This document shows positions 44,255 through 44,958 of a stretch of DNA of 44,958 bases, piece after piece. The stretch lies in assembly GCA_002081555.1 (NCBI GenBank), contig KV921037.1, positions 1 to 44,958 of the forward strand. Reading direction: 5' to 3'. Under the pieces are notes generated by a model. The model did not search any database. It saw nothing but the letters and a program-made list of their open reading frames with translations, and was not told the origin of the DNA. The stretch's first letter is position 1. Each line of letters opens with the position of its first letter. This DNA comes from Protostelium mycophagum (taxonomy: Eukaryota; Evosea; Variosea; Protosteliida; Protosteliaceae). The position numbers and the translations under genes were made by a program.

Positions 44255-44958
44255 AGGAACTTGTCGTCTGTCATCGTCTTCCAATCTTTGAGACAGCAAT
44301 TTAAAATTGAACCTGAGCTTATTTTCGCTTTTTTTGTGGTTTTGGCGGCACAGGGTGTTGTTTGTGATACTTATTGGTGAGCCCTCAATGTCCTTAAACA
44401 TCACCTACAAGTGCCCCTGCTTTGTCTGTCAGAGGTTTGCCATGTCCATATGGACTTGACATAATATGTGGACGTGAAATTCAATCAGAGTAAAGAGTGA
44501 CAGAACAGTCTAAATTATGTTTTGTTCATGTTTTAAAGTGTTCTGTTCTGTTTTGAGGCTAAATATGTTGTTCTGTTTATGTTTTGCAAATATGCGGAAC
44601 AGAAACAGAACAGAACAAATATGACAGTTGTTCGAACAAAGAAGAAACAAAGAAAGATGAAGAGGAGCAGAGCAACTGCACAAGAAGATTCAAATAGTGA
44701 ATCAGATAGATCAGAGAGGAAGCATTATCTGCCTTTCAAAAAAGGCTTACAAAAGTCCACCCATACATTCTTATTATGAGGTACCTATCCCAGTCTCTGA
44801 GAAAGGACATGAAGCTCAATTTTAAATGTAAAAGTTAGGTTCTTTATTTTCATTTTCAAATGATCACAACTTTTCAGCTGCAACACATTCATTTAGAGAC
44901 CAGCAGTTGGCTCAGAGACCACTCAACTTGCCCAACATCTCAAAGATGCCCACAGAAT
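44255..44958. other. Gene-poor right edge
   Basis: No supported gene. An imperfect inverted repeat, GTTCTGTTCTGTTTT near 44540 and AAACAGAACAGAAC near 44605, could be the end of a degraded repeat. A short basic ORF at 44579-44779 (KKKQRKMKRSRATAQEDSNS) may be an exon of a neighbouring gene. The last 200 bases are CpG-poor, like the left edge. Confidence 0.35.

Overview
The window reads as a compact animal nuclear genome, most likely an early-branching metazoan. A sponge with small introns would fit, but that is inference. The evidence is a metazoan gene set (RFWD3, EXOSC9, CRYZL1, a VPS26, an MPPE1/PGAP5-type phosphatase, an ACER3-type ceramidase, a RapGAP, a SAMD9-like NTPase), genes on both strands only tens to hundreds of bases apart, and many GT-AG introns of about 32-60 bases. 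No rRNA, tRNA or CRISPR array was seen, and no element with capsid, envelope or reverse-transcriptase coding could be recognised.

Layout. 1-1.64 kb is a CpG-poor stretch with exon-like fragments I cannot name. 1.9-5.8 kb (+) is a SAMD9-like STAND NTPase. 6.0-6.4 kb (-) is a doubtful small gene. 6.4-9.8 kb (-) is glucosidase II alpha, divergent from an unknown acidic coiled-coil gene (9.9-11.5 kb, +). 11.7-12.8 kb (-) is the C-terminal half of an MPPE1/PGAP5-type phosphatase, running into foldback elements and a 775-base assembly gap (12888-13662). 14.0-16.9 kb (+) is RFWD3. 17.6-18.1 kb (+) is an unknown disordered protein. 18.5-23.5 kb (-) is a Rap-GAP. 23.6-25.0 kb (-) is EXOSC9, divergent from VPS26 (25.0-27.4 kb, +). 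27.6-29.5 kb (+) is a Sip5/GW2-like RING protein with ubiquitin-interacting motifs. 29.6-30.9 kb (-) is a coiled-coil protein, 30.9-32.2 kb (-) alkaline ceramidase, 32.5-33.9 kb (-) a TKL kinase, and 34.1-36.4 kb (-) an unknown protein. 36.5-39.1 kb (+) is a GT49 (LARGE/B4GAT1-like) glycosyltransferase fused to a carbohydrate-binding-like domain. 39.6-41.5 kb (-) is CRYZL1, divergent from an amino-acid transporter (41.6-44.3 kb, +). The last 700 bases have no recognised gene.

The genes are mostly unrelated housekeeping functions, with a mild secretory/endomembrane bias (glucosidase II, PGAP5-like, ACER, VPS26, GT49). They appear to be packed by chance and by shared divergent promoters rather than as a pathway cluster.

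The most unusual content is non-coding. There is a dispersed 15-base palindrome (TGCGG-N5-CCGCA). There are two families of foldback MITE-like elements, one with TA target duplications. A roughly 19-base-spaced array of GTCGAC palindromes lies in a transporter intron. A GTTGTAG word recurs at and inside introns. The exon joins given here were made by eye and need transcript support.
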